64,000 nucleotides of DNA from Diospyros lotus. Taxonomy: Eukaryota > Streptophyta > Magnoliopsida > Ericales > Ebenaceae. Of the stretch, positions 36,975 to 49,373 are shown piece by piece. The position numbers and the translations under genes were made by a program. The stretch's first letter is position 1, and each line of letters begins with the position of its first letter. The stretch is from contig NC_068341.1 of NCBI RefSeq assembly GCF_014633365.1, positions 24,472,339 to 24,536,338 of the forward strand, in the 5' to 3' direction. The notes beneath the pieces were generated by a model. The model did no database searches. It was not told where the DNA came from and was given only the letters and a program-made list of their open reading frames with translations.

Positions 36975-39900
36975 TGTAACACCCCGCTCCATCCGAGGGG
37001 CGTTATAAATGCAGAATAAATAACTCATGGATTTCAGGAATATATTTTTTTCACAAATATCTAATAGCGTCTGTATGTGAATAGTACATTAGGTAAGTTC
37101 CCAGAAAAGAGAGGTGAGTCACAAAGGGAACACTTAAATACCAACTCTTTCCTTAGAGATAACTTTCCTAGACATGCACTTCCACTACACAACACTTAAA
37201 TCCATAACCTCCCCGATAATCCCGATTACCTTCTCAGCACATCAAACTTAAAATCATCAAGCTAAGACAGGTAATATCATCATAAGATAGATACGGAAGC
37301 TAGATTGAAACCTAATATGGTAGATAATTGAAATCATCTCATACATAACCTGAAAATCGTATCATCGTCTAACATGACATCAACAAAATGAAATAAATAT
37401 AATTCAAAATACATGCTATGATCCACCTACAAGTAGACATCAGTCCTTGGCAATTCCTTTCCCTTTGGAACAGCTGCTTCCACCTGGAACGTTAGAATAT
37501 TCTAGGGACAAAATCTAACATAAGATGATGAATCATCTAAGTGAGAGTTCAAAACATTTTCATGAATGTATGCAAGACATGAAACAACAGAAAATCACGA
37601 TAAACTTGGCTCAAGAAAATTGCACAACACTTAACCCTAACTGGGGAAAATGCAATCTCTCTAAAGGCAACACAACCACATCGATACATTGGCAAAAACA
37701 TAGTCCTTAAGAAGGCCAACATCAATGCATGAACCCAGGAATCACCTCATCATCATTACATTCCCACTCATAAGCTTTCGGAGCACATCAACACAAATCC
37801 TGGCCAAATGATGATCAACACCATCCACGTCCACCTCAAAAACAATACGAAGGCCCCATAAAGTGGTGTCCACTTGCCGCCCCGCCACTGAAGATGGTCC
37901 GAGGTGGTGTACACTCTTAGCCCCACCACTTATCGACTCGCAAGGGTGGTGTCTACTCTCAGCCCCCGTCACAAGTGGGCATTTTCCCTTGGCACACTTC
38001 CCCAATGCTATCACTTCAAGTGCCACCTCATAAGTTGACATCCCAACCCAAAAACATGCTAATGCCGCAAAACATGATCATATGAAACAACATTTCATGT
38101 ACATAATTTATCACAAATTTCAATGCACATGCATAAAATATTTCGAGACAAACCCGTATAAAACCAACCATCATAGGTTAAAATCATTCACATGCAACAA
38201 AACCATTTGCATGAAATCAAATCAAGTTTAAGATAGAACCAAACATATTTTTATAAGGGTAGAAAACTCACATTTGACAAAATTCAGGATACCTCGAAAA
38301 GCGCGCATTGTCTAAATTTTTGTGCCGACCTCGATTTTCATGCCAACCTCAAAAGTTGCACAAATTACTTCTCTTTAATCCTCAAGGCACGCTAACCAAC
38401 ATATAATCATCATAAATATGATTTTTCCTTAATTTTCTCATATTTTTCTATTTTTCTCCCATTTTTGCCTTTAAAAATATAAATAAATATCTCCTAAGCT
38501 ATTTTCTTCAATCTTTCTTCATAACAAATCAAACAAAGCTGGTCAATGCAAAACTGAGAACCCAGAAAGGCCAAAACCCAAATCTTTTTGCACACATTTC
38601 AATATCTCGAATTTAGAGGAATTTAGAAAAAAAATTTAAGATTTTTCAAGCCTTTACGTGCCCACACATGCCTCCGGAAGCTGCTGCCAGCCTCCACGCA
38701 CACCTATTGCTGGCAAGTGTGTTACACGCGCCGTTGTCTTCCTTCTAGGGCAGTTCGCCGACAATTGCATCTCGCCTAGTTTTTTCGTTATTTCTCCCTC
38801 CTCCGAACTCTGATTTGCCTGCAGTTTGAAATTATACCTTCCCCTCTACTAGATTATAACTTAAAATCCCTCAAATGGAGCCATTTTTAGACTGCTCCAA
38901 GCTATTTTCTGGCGAACTCATTTTTCCGACGAGACTTCGGATCTTTCTTAACTCTCAACAAAAATGGCTTAAATTGCATAGGAATGAAGCTCTAGATATG
39001 GGAAACAAAAGCCCCTTATCCGTTACTCTCAATTTGTTCATAAACTTACGGATCTAAGAAATTAATTTTCCAAAGCATTCCGCCACTTCCTATTTACAGG
39101 CAACCCGAGCTTCCAAACGCTCAAGGCTTGCTAAATCGACCCCTTTGAGGCTTTTACCGCTCCTGGATCAACTTATTTGCTACAAAAACCTACCGTAATC
39201 ATCACTTTTGTTGCTTTCAAAATTTGACCAAGAACTTGATCGAAAAGCTTCCAAATTCGGCCAACCCGAGCTCCCTTGTCCGCCAAAACTCGACCCTGAT
39301 GCATCCCCGACCCATTTTCACAATTCCCCATGGTCGGTAGGCGTTGGTCAGCCACTAGAACCTGCTGGTTGGCCATCGCAAGTTGCTTCTAGCTTTATCT
39401 TTGCTAAATTACACTTTTGCCCCACCTATTTTATCTCTTATGCCTCGACCATTTTTCACAAAGCCCCTGAACTTTCCATAATTGCCATTGAGTCCCTCAA
39501 GTCCAAAAACTTCCATTTCATCTGTGAAGATCCCAAAAAATCACCATCTTGACCACCCTCTGGCCAATTCAAAAAACTACACTTTGGCCCGAATCTTTAT
39601 TTTGGCCGCAAACCCTTTCGTTTCTTCCAAAAACTACTGAAGGGTTGCTCTACATGCCAAATATGAATACCTTCAGGATTCCGTTGACTTTCCAGAAGCC
39701 CCCTACAATTATTCGACTTTACAACCTATCCCACAACTGTATTTTAGGTGTACGAAAAACTATTTCTGATCCATTTTCTTTCGATGCCATAAATCATTCC
39801 TAGAAATACTTGGCTGCGCTTAACCTTGTGCATTTATTTCAAACAAACACATACAAAATAAACAAAGAAGAAACAAGCATGCAGGCACAAGAGGTTTATA

Positions 39901-41787
39901 TTTTCCAATATACGAGTGTGTGTTGCAGCACAATTTAATTTTCCAGGTAAGTCCTGGTTGGTTCACTAGGAGATCAAAACGAAAATGAAAGCGACGAAAA
40001 ATCTTTATGTGCTAAACGAGTTTGTCAGACCAATTCAACTGAATGATTTGTTTTTCAAGATTAAGAAGATGATGTTTGTGTATGGAAGGAAATCTTGGGA
40101 CAAAGTAATTTATGTGCCAGCACACTGAGTTACCAAAGAGATATCAAAATACTTAACATCGACGGATTAAAATTGAGGCTATGCAAATAACTATATTCCA
40201 AGATGATGATAGTTTTAGGTTAAGCACTCTCCATACATAGCATAAAAGAGTCTAGATCAAGCAACTACCATAAATTGAAATATAGATTAACACACATTTG
40301 AGATTCCATAAGTAACCACAATTCAAGATAATGATAGTTCTAGGTTAAGCACCCTCCATACATGTCATGAGAGAGTCTAGATTAAGAAGCTACCATAAAT
40401 TAAATTGCAATTAATAAGTAGGACTCAAAGATTCAGATTACTCATTCGAGCTTGGGTACGAAAGCATTTCTAGTTTAAGTAATCTCCATACATGGTGTGG
40501 AGACTCTAAGTTAGGTTTATGATTCAATCCAAACCCAAAGATTCAATACACACGCATTTCTCAATTCAAATCAACCTACTATTAATTCATTAAGAGTTTG
40601 GCTCTCTTGGGCAAATAGTGGCACTAGACATAGTCCTTGCCTTAGCCCAAGCTAAATTTAGCCACACATCTCCATTTGTGAAAACATAAAATGAAATAAC
40701 AAAGATAAAAATGCAGAAATTAAGTTGCAGTATTTAATTGACTAAAATTAAAGAGACAGGAATTAAAATTCTAGAATGTAAATACTGAAATTTAAATTAG
40801 AGAAATAAGGATGAACAATGAATTAAAGTTACAGAATGTAAAGAACATAAATGAAAATTACAAAATGTAAGTAACTGAAATGAAGAATGCTGGAACAACA
40901 TGAAGAAACGAAAACTACTGGAATTTAAGAACAAAAAGAAAGGAATAGAACATTGTACTTTTCCCCTTATTTTGGTTAAATGGCAGATGGGGACACTTTG
41001 CGGCATGTTTTTTCTTAGATGTAAGCTCTGGCCTTTTTATACTCGTTTGGCAACGAATACTTCGAATTTGAATCTCCAGACAACTTCTGAACATTCTCTG
41101 CATATTTCTTCTGCTAGTATTCTCTGCAAACTTTCGCGTGCTATCTTGAAATGGCTTTATGAGGCACGCAAACGCGTGATCTACTTGAATAAGTTCTCGT
41201 GTACATAACACCCTAGTTGTTGTCTCTGTTTATTTCTTCCCCATGGGTTGAGTTGGGCTTTAAAGTTGGCTTCCTTGAATTGAGCTTCAATTGGCTGGAC
41301 TTTAATTTAAGCTTGTGGCTGGGAGCTTCTAATTCCAAATAGTGGGCTGCCCATTTCAATTACAATTCAACTTCGTTGGTTTGAGCCTCCATTGCACTAC
41401 TTCACGCTGTAATGCAATTGAAATATATGCCATTAATATCTATATGTATTACGCATGGCATGCACTTATATGGATACATGTATATGTATTATATTTACTT
41501 ATTATATTTAGATATGCATTATATATTATATATTGCATATAACTATTTAATTAAACCAATTTAAAATCAAAAGAGGGATTATAATTATAACAAATTTTTG
41601 GCATTTTTGAGCATCAATCAATACTCGACACTACTATATCATTTTATTTAGGCATCTCGGCTCTAGGGTACTCCCTGCATCTGATTCGGTCAATTTCTCG
41701 ATCTATTCTGATACCTATTTTCCCTCAAATCCATTTCTCTAACAAAATTCTTATTTCTCAATTAACCCAAAATTTTTGGGTATTACA
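36975..41787 (-). mobile_element. 3' LTR of the gag-only Tekay element
   Basis: Plus-strand ends TGTAACACCCCGCTCC (36975) and TTGGGTATTACA (41787). Without the nested solo LTR (39811-41620) and one TSD copy it is about 3.0 kb, the same size as the 20134 LTR. It aligns with 46722-47541 and 55520-56060 of the 5' LTR with visible divergence (substitutions and small indels in the 37800-37960 region), so the element is not young. Confidence 0.88.
39811..41620 (-). mobile_element. Athila/Tat-type solo LTR in Tekay 3' LTR
   Basis: Plus-strand ends TGGCTGCGCTTAACC and GAGCATCAATCA, with perfect TSD atact (39806-39810 and 41621-41625). On the minus strand it begins TGATTGATGCTCAAAAAT, like the 47542 LTR. 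Length 1,810 bp. TATA box on the minus strand at 41034-41041 (TATAAAAA). Confidence 0.94.
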
Positions 41788-41798
41788 TTCCCCCCCTT
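41788..41798 (-). promoter_or_regulatory. Polypurine tract of the Tekay element
   Basis: Minus strand AAGGGGGGGAA directly before the LTR start TGTAATA, preceded by TTTGAGGACGAAATTTCC. In LTR elements it primes plus-strand DNA synthesis. Confidence 0.85.
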
Positions 41799-42067
41799 AG
41801 GAAATTTCGTCCTCAAAATTTTTGCTTTCAACAAATCAAATCACTACTATTAGTAACAACTTCCGGAAAGATTCAATTACCTCAATCACATATTATCACT
41901 AATCTTTTGGCAAATCCCTAATTTGCATCATCTCACGATCCAACCTTATTCCAAAATGGCTCACATCACTCGATAGCTTTCTTAATCATGACATCAAGAA
42001 ATCCTTAAAAATTTATTGACTAATTCCAATTGTCTCCCAAATTTTCCTGACTCATTCTTAAACTAAT

Positions 42068-44034
42068 TGTTAGTGTAGGTGCTCTAGACCCAATCAGATT
42101 GGGCATGTTGTACACTAACAATTGTAATCATGTTTATTATTTGAATAAGGAGTTGTTTAAATTCATAAGAAGTTATTTTATTAGTTTCTTGTTATTATTG
42201 TAATAACCGAATGAAACTAGATAGAAGTCCATATGATGTATACTGTGATTAATCTATAAAGATGTGAGATGATGCATCACAGTTTCTAGACATCATTAAA
42301 CGTCCCAAGTCGTAGCAATGTCAAGAATGGACATTGACAATTGCGGTAATACTTGTATGTGCTATGTTTTTGCTATGTGATAGCAATGGGGGTCTCACAC
42401 CCATAGGCATGGGGATGTCTAGAGAAGTACATAAGTGACCAATGTTGGAGAACGTGTCGTTGGACATGAATCGCCATGAGAATCTATTTTGGTTATATGT
42501 TGATGGTATTCTCATACGAGATGGGTGTAACTAATCCTTGGACCTGAGGTTTTCATGGTCATCTCATAAGAAAACTAGTATGCTTTGACATCGTTTCGAT
42601 GGGCCTAGATAAAGGCTGCATATGGGCGATCGTTGGGCATATCGTGAGGCTTATGGAGATGGGTGTATAACCAAGATGGGACTCGTCTATCCCTTGATAG
42701 AGGATGATGTATCTATGGCGCCTTCGATGGATATTCACTTTAAATTTATGGCCATGGTGAAAGAGATCAATAAGGAGTTATTGACTTACTTTCTAATTAA
42801 GTGAAGATATCCAGAAGACCGAAGAAAACTCATGTGATCGTTATCAAGCAACACATCGCCATACTTGAGATCACATAAGATACATTGACTAGAGGATCGT
42901 ATTACACGATAACCATGCTCGTGAAAGGTTATTTGCGGATTATGAATCCTTTTGAATAATTGGGTAGGCATGATGCCTTACTAGAGGCTAATCTTGTCTT
43001 ATGTGTTTGTACCAACACATTGCCAACATATTCGGAAGTCTAATGAGTCATACGCAATAGGCACGATCCCTAGCTTAAACCAGGAGAGTGGACGTATGGT
43101 TAAGTGGGACACTTCGGTAAGAAGTTGTGCCGTTGTAGGTTCTCACGAAAAAAGAACAAATAGACGTAATGACGTTGATATGACGAGGAGTCGTCATAAT
43201 GGAAAGAGTTTTCTAAAATGGCAATTGATTAAATTAGGAAGGAGATTCTAATTTAATAATTTCTTATTTGTTGGAGTGGCAAATAGGAAATAAAATATAT
43301 TTGGGCTTAAGTTAATATTTGGACAAAATTAGATTTGGGCTAAATATTAAATTAAATATTATATTTGGACTAAATTGGATTTAGGCCAAATATTAAAATA
43401 AATATTATATTTGGACTAAATTGAATTTGGGCCAAATATTAAATATTATATTTGGACCAAATTATATTTGGGCTAAATATTAAATATTATATTTGGGCTT
43501 GAATTAGATTTGGGCCAAAATATTTTATTTAAACTTATAAAAGGATTTGGGCCATTTAATTATATTTCTAGTTGACTACAATAAGCCCACTTTAGATTCT
43601 AATTAAATTAGAATTAATGAGCTAGCCCAATCCATTAGGGTTTTAGAAACCCTATGATATTTCTATATAAATATCCCTTTATAGGTTGCCCAAAATAGTA
43701 GTGAGTTTTGGTGTCGTTTTTCAAGAGTTGGAAAACGTGTTGTTGTTCACTCTTTCCTATTTCTTTTTGGCATCAATTTGAAATGTGGGCATTCTTTTCC
43801 TTCCATACACAAGCCGTGAAAAGGAGAATGAGCTAGCACTCCTATTCTGCTCTCCTTACCAACGGACGCTTGGACGGCTCGAATCTGCGAATGACTTGAT
43901 AATCTGAAGGTTAGATTTATTTATTTGTATGTGAATGATTTGATTTCGACGTTGATCCAATCGCCGGGATCGGGGTAAGGTTCAAAATTTTTGAACTACG
44001 CTGCTTGTCCCATAGCAATCTTGCTTTACTTTCA
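42068..44034 (+). mobile_element. Solo LTR, probably Ty1/copia, in Tekay interior
   Basis: Starts TGTTAGTGTAGGTGC and ends GCTTTACTTTCA, with perfect TSD ctaat (42063-42067 and 44035-44039). Length 1,967 bp. It contains TATATAAAT at 43664-43672, and near the end CGCCGGGATCGGGGTAAGGT, a style common at copia LTR 3' ends. A 60-70 bp unit with ATATTTGGACTAAATT / TTGGGCCAAATATTA is repeated about five times at 43300-43530. The solo-LTR status is firm; the superfamily is inferred. Confidence 0.88.
43300..43530 (+). repeat. Tandem ATATTTGGACTAAATT repeats in the solo LTR
   Basis: Repeated ATATTTGG(A/G)C(T/C) and TTGGGC(C/T)AAATATTA segments, partly overlapping and imperfect. Confidence 0.75.
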
Positions 44035-44299
44035 CTAATGCATATACCATGCTCATGAAAATATCAAAAATCTATTTGACCAAAATCGGCGTACCTTTTT
44101 CCATCGTCAAGTAGATCTCTTGATCCTCTTTCGTCGGGTAGTAAACTTGTCCAGTGCGAGGTCCTCGTGTCTCTACAGCTTTCCCCGATTGCTCTATCTT
44201 TTGCCTCTTCGGACAATCATTTGCATAAATGACTGGGTTGATTGCACGCGTAACATGTAACCCCTATCCGAACCTTGATTTGAGGTGTGTTGTACCCCA

Positions 44300-45122
44300 A
44301 TAATCGGAAGGAAGAAGACCAAGCATTGATGAGAAGATCAGAAGCTGCTGGGTAAGGGTCCTTCGAAAGGACCCTTCGGAAGCGTCCTTCAGAAGGATGC
44401 TTCGGAAGGAACCCTTCGGAAAGGCCATGTGTACTCCCTGCTCGATCTCTATAAAAGTCCAAGTCCAACTCTCAGAAAAGGGATCCAGACATCGGTATTT
44501 CTCTCCCACTTTCCTTCAAAAATTTAGCCTTCTTTCTTTTCCTTACGATTCTTTTCCTTTCGTTACTGACTTAAGCATCGGAGGGTCTTCGCAGGAGGAA
44601 AATCCCACGAGCCTTCTAACCCTTGTTTGTCCCCCACAGTTCCTTCGGAAGCATCATCCCGTTCCTTCGGAAGGACCACTTGCAAGAGAAGACCAATATC
44701 CTTTGGAAGATCCTACTAAGACAAAGTTCCTGAGGGTGCATCAAGAATTTCCTTCGGAAGAACCCTTTGGAAGGAATCACAGTCAACAGAGGAATCACCG
44801 CCAACAGTGCATCACGAATCTCCTTCGAAAGGACCCTTCATTACCCATTTGACCTTTGCTTATCAGAAGCAAGCATTCATGAAGTCTTTTCAGAAGCGTC
44901 CTTCGGAAGGGGGCTTCGGAAGGAACCATTCGAGAACATCAGCTTGCTAGACCATCGCCAACTCGACTGGAGTCTATTACGAGCCAACCTTCGGAAGGAC
45001 CCTTCGGAAGCGTCCTTCGGAATGAACCCTTTGGAAGCATCCTTAAGAAGGAATCCATCAGAAGCCCACCATAGTTTTGCAACTGATCTTCGATTGAGTC
45101 CCGAGGCAGATGGCATCCAGGG
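44300..45122 (+). mobile_element. LTR-like insert rich in CCTTCGGAAGG
   Basis: It separates two parts of gag and is flanked by the direct repeat gtacccca (44292-44299 and 45123-45130). The plus strand carries TATAAAAG at 44450-44457, and at 44565-44600 TTACTGACTTAAGCATCGGA then GGGTCTTCGCAGG, similar to the conserved 3' segment of Tat/Retand LTRs. I found no TG/CA ends with a 5-bp TSD. An 8-bp duplication would suit another mechanism, so the class is uncertain and the ends approximate. Confidence 0.45.
44355..45070. repeat. Scattered CCTTCGGAAGG motif array
   Basis: About twenty copies of CCTTCGGAAGG and variants (CCTTCAGAAGG, CTTCGAAAGG, CTTTGGAAG), often in pairs such as GACCCTTCGGAAGCGTCC. 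The motif is a near-palindrome, and copies lie both upstream and downstream of the TATA box at 44450. Confidence 0.85.
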
Positions 45123-46559
45123 GTACCCCACTCCTAAAAATTATAATTGTTGTATTTTGGCAACAACAAGCTGCCTCCTTGGCTTTGGGACAATCTATCC
45201 CTTTCTTCCCTTCCTTGTCGCAAGAAAAACACACAATTTTTATTTGGTAACAATTTCTCCCTAAGTGCATTTTATTACATCAAGGACATGGTTGGCCATC
45301 CTTGAAATTCCTTCCTCCTGACTTAGGTTCCATGATTTTCAAATCTCTTTTCTTTTCATCAGATACTATCAGTCCTACTCGTAGAAGATTTGTCTCGGTA
45401 GTCAGAGCCCTATCTAGCACCTTGTTATAAGAGCCAATAACACATACGCTAAGAGCTTGTTGCAACTCCACTCGTAATCCACCCACAAATTTATGTGCCC
45501 TCTGCCACTCATCGGCTTCGTACATAGGCACGTACCTAATCAGTTGGGTAAATTTTGCATTGTATTGAGACATTGACAACTTGTTCAATTACCTCAAATT
45601 CATAAACTCCTAAGTCTTTACTTCCTTCTAACTTCGGGGAAAATATTTAGCGTCGAAAGCTTCCTTGAATCTTACCCAAATCACAGGCTGCGTTTGCCTA
45701 TTCCTTGGATCTTGTTCCACTTGCCTAGGTGTCATTTGCAATGCCTGCTGAGTCGACTGCAACCATTTTGCAGCTTCCTCTTCTAACATGAAAGTAGCGC
45801 AATTGATCTTCTCCTCATCAACGCATTGCAAATGTTGGAGCAACTTCTCAGTTTGCTCCATCCAATACTCTGTTATGCTAGGGTCATCATTTGCCTTTCC
45901 TCTGAACACCGGGGGTCTTTGCCAGTGATACTGATCCAGCACATGGGAGGTATGCCTCGACAGCTCATTCCTTGCAACATGCATCACCAGACCCTCTATG
46001 ATTCTTTCCATTCGGCTAAGCTTACTCTCACCTGAACTAGATCCCTTTTCTTGTTGCCTATTGCTCGCAGCATGGTTCACAGAGTGACCATGACGACTAC
46101 TCTCGGCGTGATTCGCATAGCGATTACGACGATTGCTCATGGCGTGATTCGCAGAGCGACCATGGTGGCTGCTACCACTGCTTTCTTCACCTCGTCCATT
46201 GAGATCCATAACTCTCTGAGTTTTCACCTTTTAAAAAAGAAGAAAACTTTCTTTAATCATTGCCAAATTCACTTAGAGGTACCTTAATTTTGCTAACAAT
46301 CTTCGACTTTTACACAACAGTATTAGGGGTAACCTACCCATATCATAAACCATCAAAATTTCTAATATCCAAAAACCTCTACGAGGTTCAAAACTATACC
46401 TCGACCATATCATCCTTTAAGTTAAAAATAGACCCAATGTACTCGACATCGATCACGAGAGTTGTTTCCTTGAGGTAACTTCACCTCTACTCTTATTTCA
46501 CAAATTTTGAGATCCTTATCTCACTATCCTTTAGAGTCACTAAAGTCCTCCAAATTAGA

Positions 46560-46721
46560 CTTTTCCTAAGTCTCCAAATATTCGGCTCTGGTGCTAACTA
46601 TAACCGAGCTACTTAAATCTCCAAATTGTTATTTCCTAAATCTCCAAATAAGGTTAAGCTCTGATATCACCTATATCAGAGTCACTTAAATCTCCAAATA
46701 AACTTCAACTCTAATACCAAC
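46560..46721 (-). promoter_or_regulatory. Primer-binding region and repeated leader of the Tekay element
   Basis: Next to the 5' LTR, the minus strand reads GTTGGTATTAGAGTTGAAG, a decayed form of the initiator-tRNA-Met primer site (TGGTATCAGAGC) used by Tekay elements. Two more related segments follow (GGTGATATCAGAGC, GTTAGCACCAGAGCC). Each is separated by ATTTGGAGATTTA(A/G)G, which occurs four times, so the leader is a short tandem array. Confidence 0.65.
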
Positions 46722-47541
46722 TGAAACACCCAGCTCCATCTGAGGGCCGTTATAAATGCAGAATAAATAACTCATAGATTTCGAAGATATACTTTTTTCA
46801 CAAATTTCTAATAGTGTCTGTACATAAATAGTATACCAGGTAAGTTCCCTGGAAAGAGAGATGGGTCATAAAGGGACACACTTAAATACCAAGTCTTTCC
46901 TTAGATAAAACTTTCCTAGACATGCACTTCCACTACACAACACTTAAATCCATAACCTCCCCGACAATCCCGCTTACCTTCTCAGTACATCAAACTTAAA
47001 AATATCAAGCTAAGACAGGTAATATCATCATAAAACAAATACGAAAGCTAGATCGAAACCTGATATGGTACATAACCGAAATCATCTCATACATAACCTC
47101 AAAACCATATCATCGTCTAACATGACATCATCAAAATGAAATACATATAATCCAAAATACAAGCTATGATCCACCTACAAGTAGACGTTAGTCCTTGGCA
47201 ATTCCTTTCCCTTTGGAACAACTGCTTCCACTTGGAACGTTAGAATATTCTAGGGACAAAGTCTAACATAAGATGATGAATCATCTAAGTGAGAGTTCAA
47301 AACATTTTCATGAACGTATGCAAGACATGAAATAACAAAAAATCACGACAAAACCCGACTCAAGAGAATCCCACAACACTTAACCCTAACCGGGGAAAAT
47401 GCAATATCTTTAAAGGCAACACAACCATATTAACACATTGGCAAAAAACATAGTCATAGCTTAAGAGGGCTAACATCAATGCATGAACCCGGGAATCACC
47501 TCGTCATCATTACATTCCCACTCAAAAGCTTTCGGAGCACG

Positions 47542-49203
47542 TGATTGATGCTCAAAAATATTAAAATTTTATTATATTTATACCCCTAGTTTAATCTTAA
47601 AATTAGTTTTAATTGAATATTTATGTGCAATTTGTGGTTATATGCATGTTTAAAAAATTAATATAAAAATATATATAATATATAAAAAATAGTAATAATA
47701 AAATAAATATAATATAATATATATAATATATATAAATATAATACCTATATAAATATAAAACATATATATATCATATAAGTGCATGCGTGAAGCTCAATCC
47801 GATAAAGCCAACATTCATTTGGATGCTTCACAACCCATTCGGATGGATGAAGTCCAAGTACTGTTGAAGATCAAACTCATTCGAATGACTCGTCCCTCAT
47901 CTGGATGTGCCCTTTCCAAATTGTTCAACGCTGTTTCCATCACCATCATTGGAATCCCTTTTTGAAGATTTTGTCAGAGCACGCGCAAATGACTGTGGTG
48001 GCACACGACGTAATTTCTTCTTTGACCAGGGCCATTTGCAGAGTATATACATATATATATATATCTATCGTCGGCTTCAAGAAAAAAAAAAGACCCCCAT
48101 CCGCCATTTAACCAGAATAAGGGGAAGAGAGCATTGTTTACGTTCTGTTTTCTTTTCTTTTTTCTTTCATTCCAATAATGTTGTTCATTTACTTTGTTTC
48201 ATCAATACAATGTTCTTCATTTTCTGTTAGTTACATTCTGCAATTTCTTTTCACGCTTGTTTACATTCTGTAATGTTCTTTAACTGTTCATTTACGTTTC
48301 TATAATTTTAATTTCTGTATTTACATTCCAGCATTTTACTTCCTATCTCTTTAATCTTTAGTTGGAGATGTGTGGCTAAGCTTAAGCTTGGGCCAAGGCA
48401 AGGACTGTGTCCAGTGCCACTGCTTGCCCAAGAGAGCCGAACTCCGATTGAATTAACATAATGCTTATTTGAATTGAGAAATGTGTGTGTATTGAATCTT
48501 TGGGTTTGAGTTGAAACATAAGCCTAACTTAGAGTCTCCATGCCATGTATGGAGGTTACTTAAACTGGAAATGGTTTCATACTCAAGCTGGAATGATTAA
48601 TCTGCGATCCAATTTATGGTGGTTTCTTAATTTAGACTCTCTCATGCCATGTATGGAAAGTGCTTAACCTAGAACTATCATGACCTTGAGTTGTGGTTAC
48701 TTATCGGATCTCAAATGTGTGTTAATCTGTATTTCAATTTTTGATAGTTACTTAATCCAGACTCTCTCATGCCATGTATGGAGAGTGCTTAACTTATAAC
48801 TATTATCATCTTGGGATACAGTTAACTGCATAACCTCAATTTAAATCAGTCGATGTTAATATTTTGATATCTCTTTGGTAAATCAGTGGGCTGGCACATA
48901 AATTGCTTTGTCCCAAGATTGCTTCCATACACAAACATCATCTTATTTTTAATCTTGAAAAACAAATCATTTAGCTGAATTGGTCTGACAAACTCATTCA
49001 GCGCATAAAAATCTTTCGCCGCATTTCATTTCTATTTTGATCTCCCAGTGAATCGACCTGGACTTTCCCAAAAAATTAAATTGTGCTACAGCGCACACTC
49101 GTACACTGGCGAGTATAAACGCCTTGTGCCTGCATGCTTGTTTCTTCTTTTTTTATTTTGTATGTGTTTGTTTGAAATAAATGCACAAGGTTAAGCGCAA
49201 CCA
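47542..49203 (+). mobile_element. 5' LTR of the Athila-like element
   Basis: TGATTGATGCTCAAAAAT to AAGGTTAAGCGCAACCA, 1,662 bp. It carries CATTTGGATG, CATTCGGATG, CATTCGAATG and CATCTGGATG near 47813-47905, the CCATTTAACCAGAATAAGGG block at about 48104, and three ATGCCATGTATG repeats at 48537-48782. Confidence 0.9.
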
Positions 49204-49207
49204 ATTT

Positions 49208-49225
49208 TGGCACCGTTGCCGGGGA
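49208..49225 (+). promoter_or_regulatory. Primer-binding site, tRNA-Asp type
   Basis: TGGCACCGTTGCCGGGGA lies 4 nt after the LTR. It is complementary to the 3' end of plant tRNA-Asp except for one position (A in place of G). The tRNA-Asp primer is the usual choice of Athila/Tat elements. Confidence 0.85.
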
Positions 49226-49373
49226 GATCGGTGATGGAATTAGTGCTGCGAAAAAAAAATACAGTAATTTAGTTTCTGCTAATTCTGTTGTTGTGTTATT
49301 AATACATGAGACATAGGTTAGGTAAGATTCATTGTTAGAATTCTTATCTGCATTTTCATGTTCAGATTCCATC

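Larger units (their letters stand above)
44072..46227 (-). pseudogene. Tekay-type gag, frameshifted and interrupted
   Basis: From ATG at 46227: a low-complexity H/S/N/R-rich start, then the Ty3 capsid domain (WQRPPVFRGKANDDPS, EEEAAKWLQS, WVRFKEAFDAKYF). After stops at about 45628-45590 the capsid continues from 45588 (SQYNAKFTQLIRYVPMYEAD, RVELQQALSV) to 45280. A zinc knuckle at 45270-45150 has MHLGRNC and CFSC...DCP, with the knuckle histidine of the second unit replaced by lysine. An insert splits the gene at about 44300-45122. Beyond it a further knuckle, CYACNQPSH, is frameshifted before DCP, and the frame ends GTPILVK then stop. Intact Gag forms the virus-like particle and packages the RNA. 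No protease or pol follows. Decayed. Confidence 0.88.

Noticed and set aside
44292..45130. gtacccca as an 8-bp hAT-type TSD around the CCTTCGGAAGG insert
   Set aside because: The insert has no terminal inverted repeats next to the duplication, and its inner signals look like an LTR; kept only as an unexplained direct repeat.
44397..45264. Overlapping open frames on both strands (151 and 165 codons)
   Set aside because: They arise because CCTTCGGAAGG-type repeats avoid stops; the encoded repeats (PSEGPLAR, RKDPSEASFG) have no known family.
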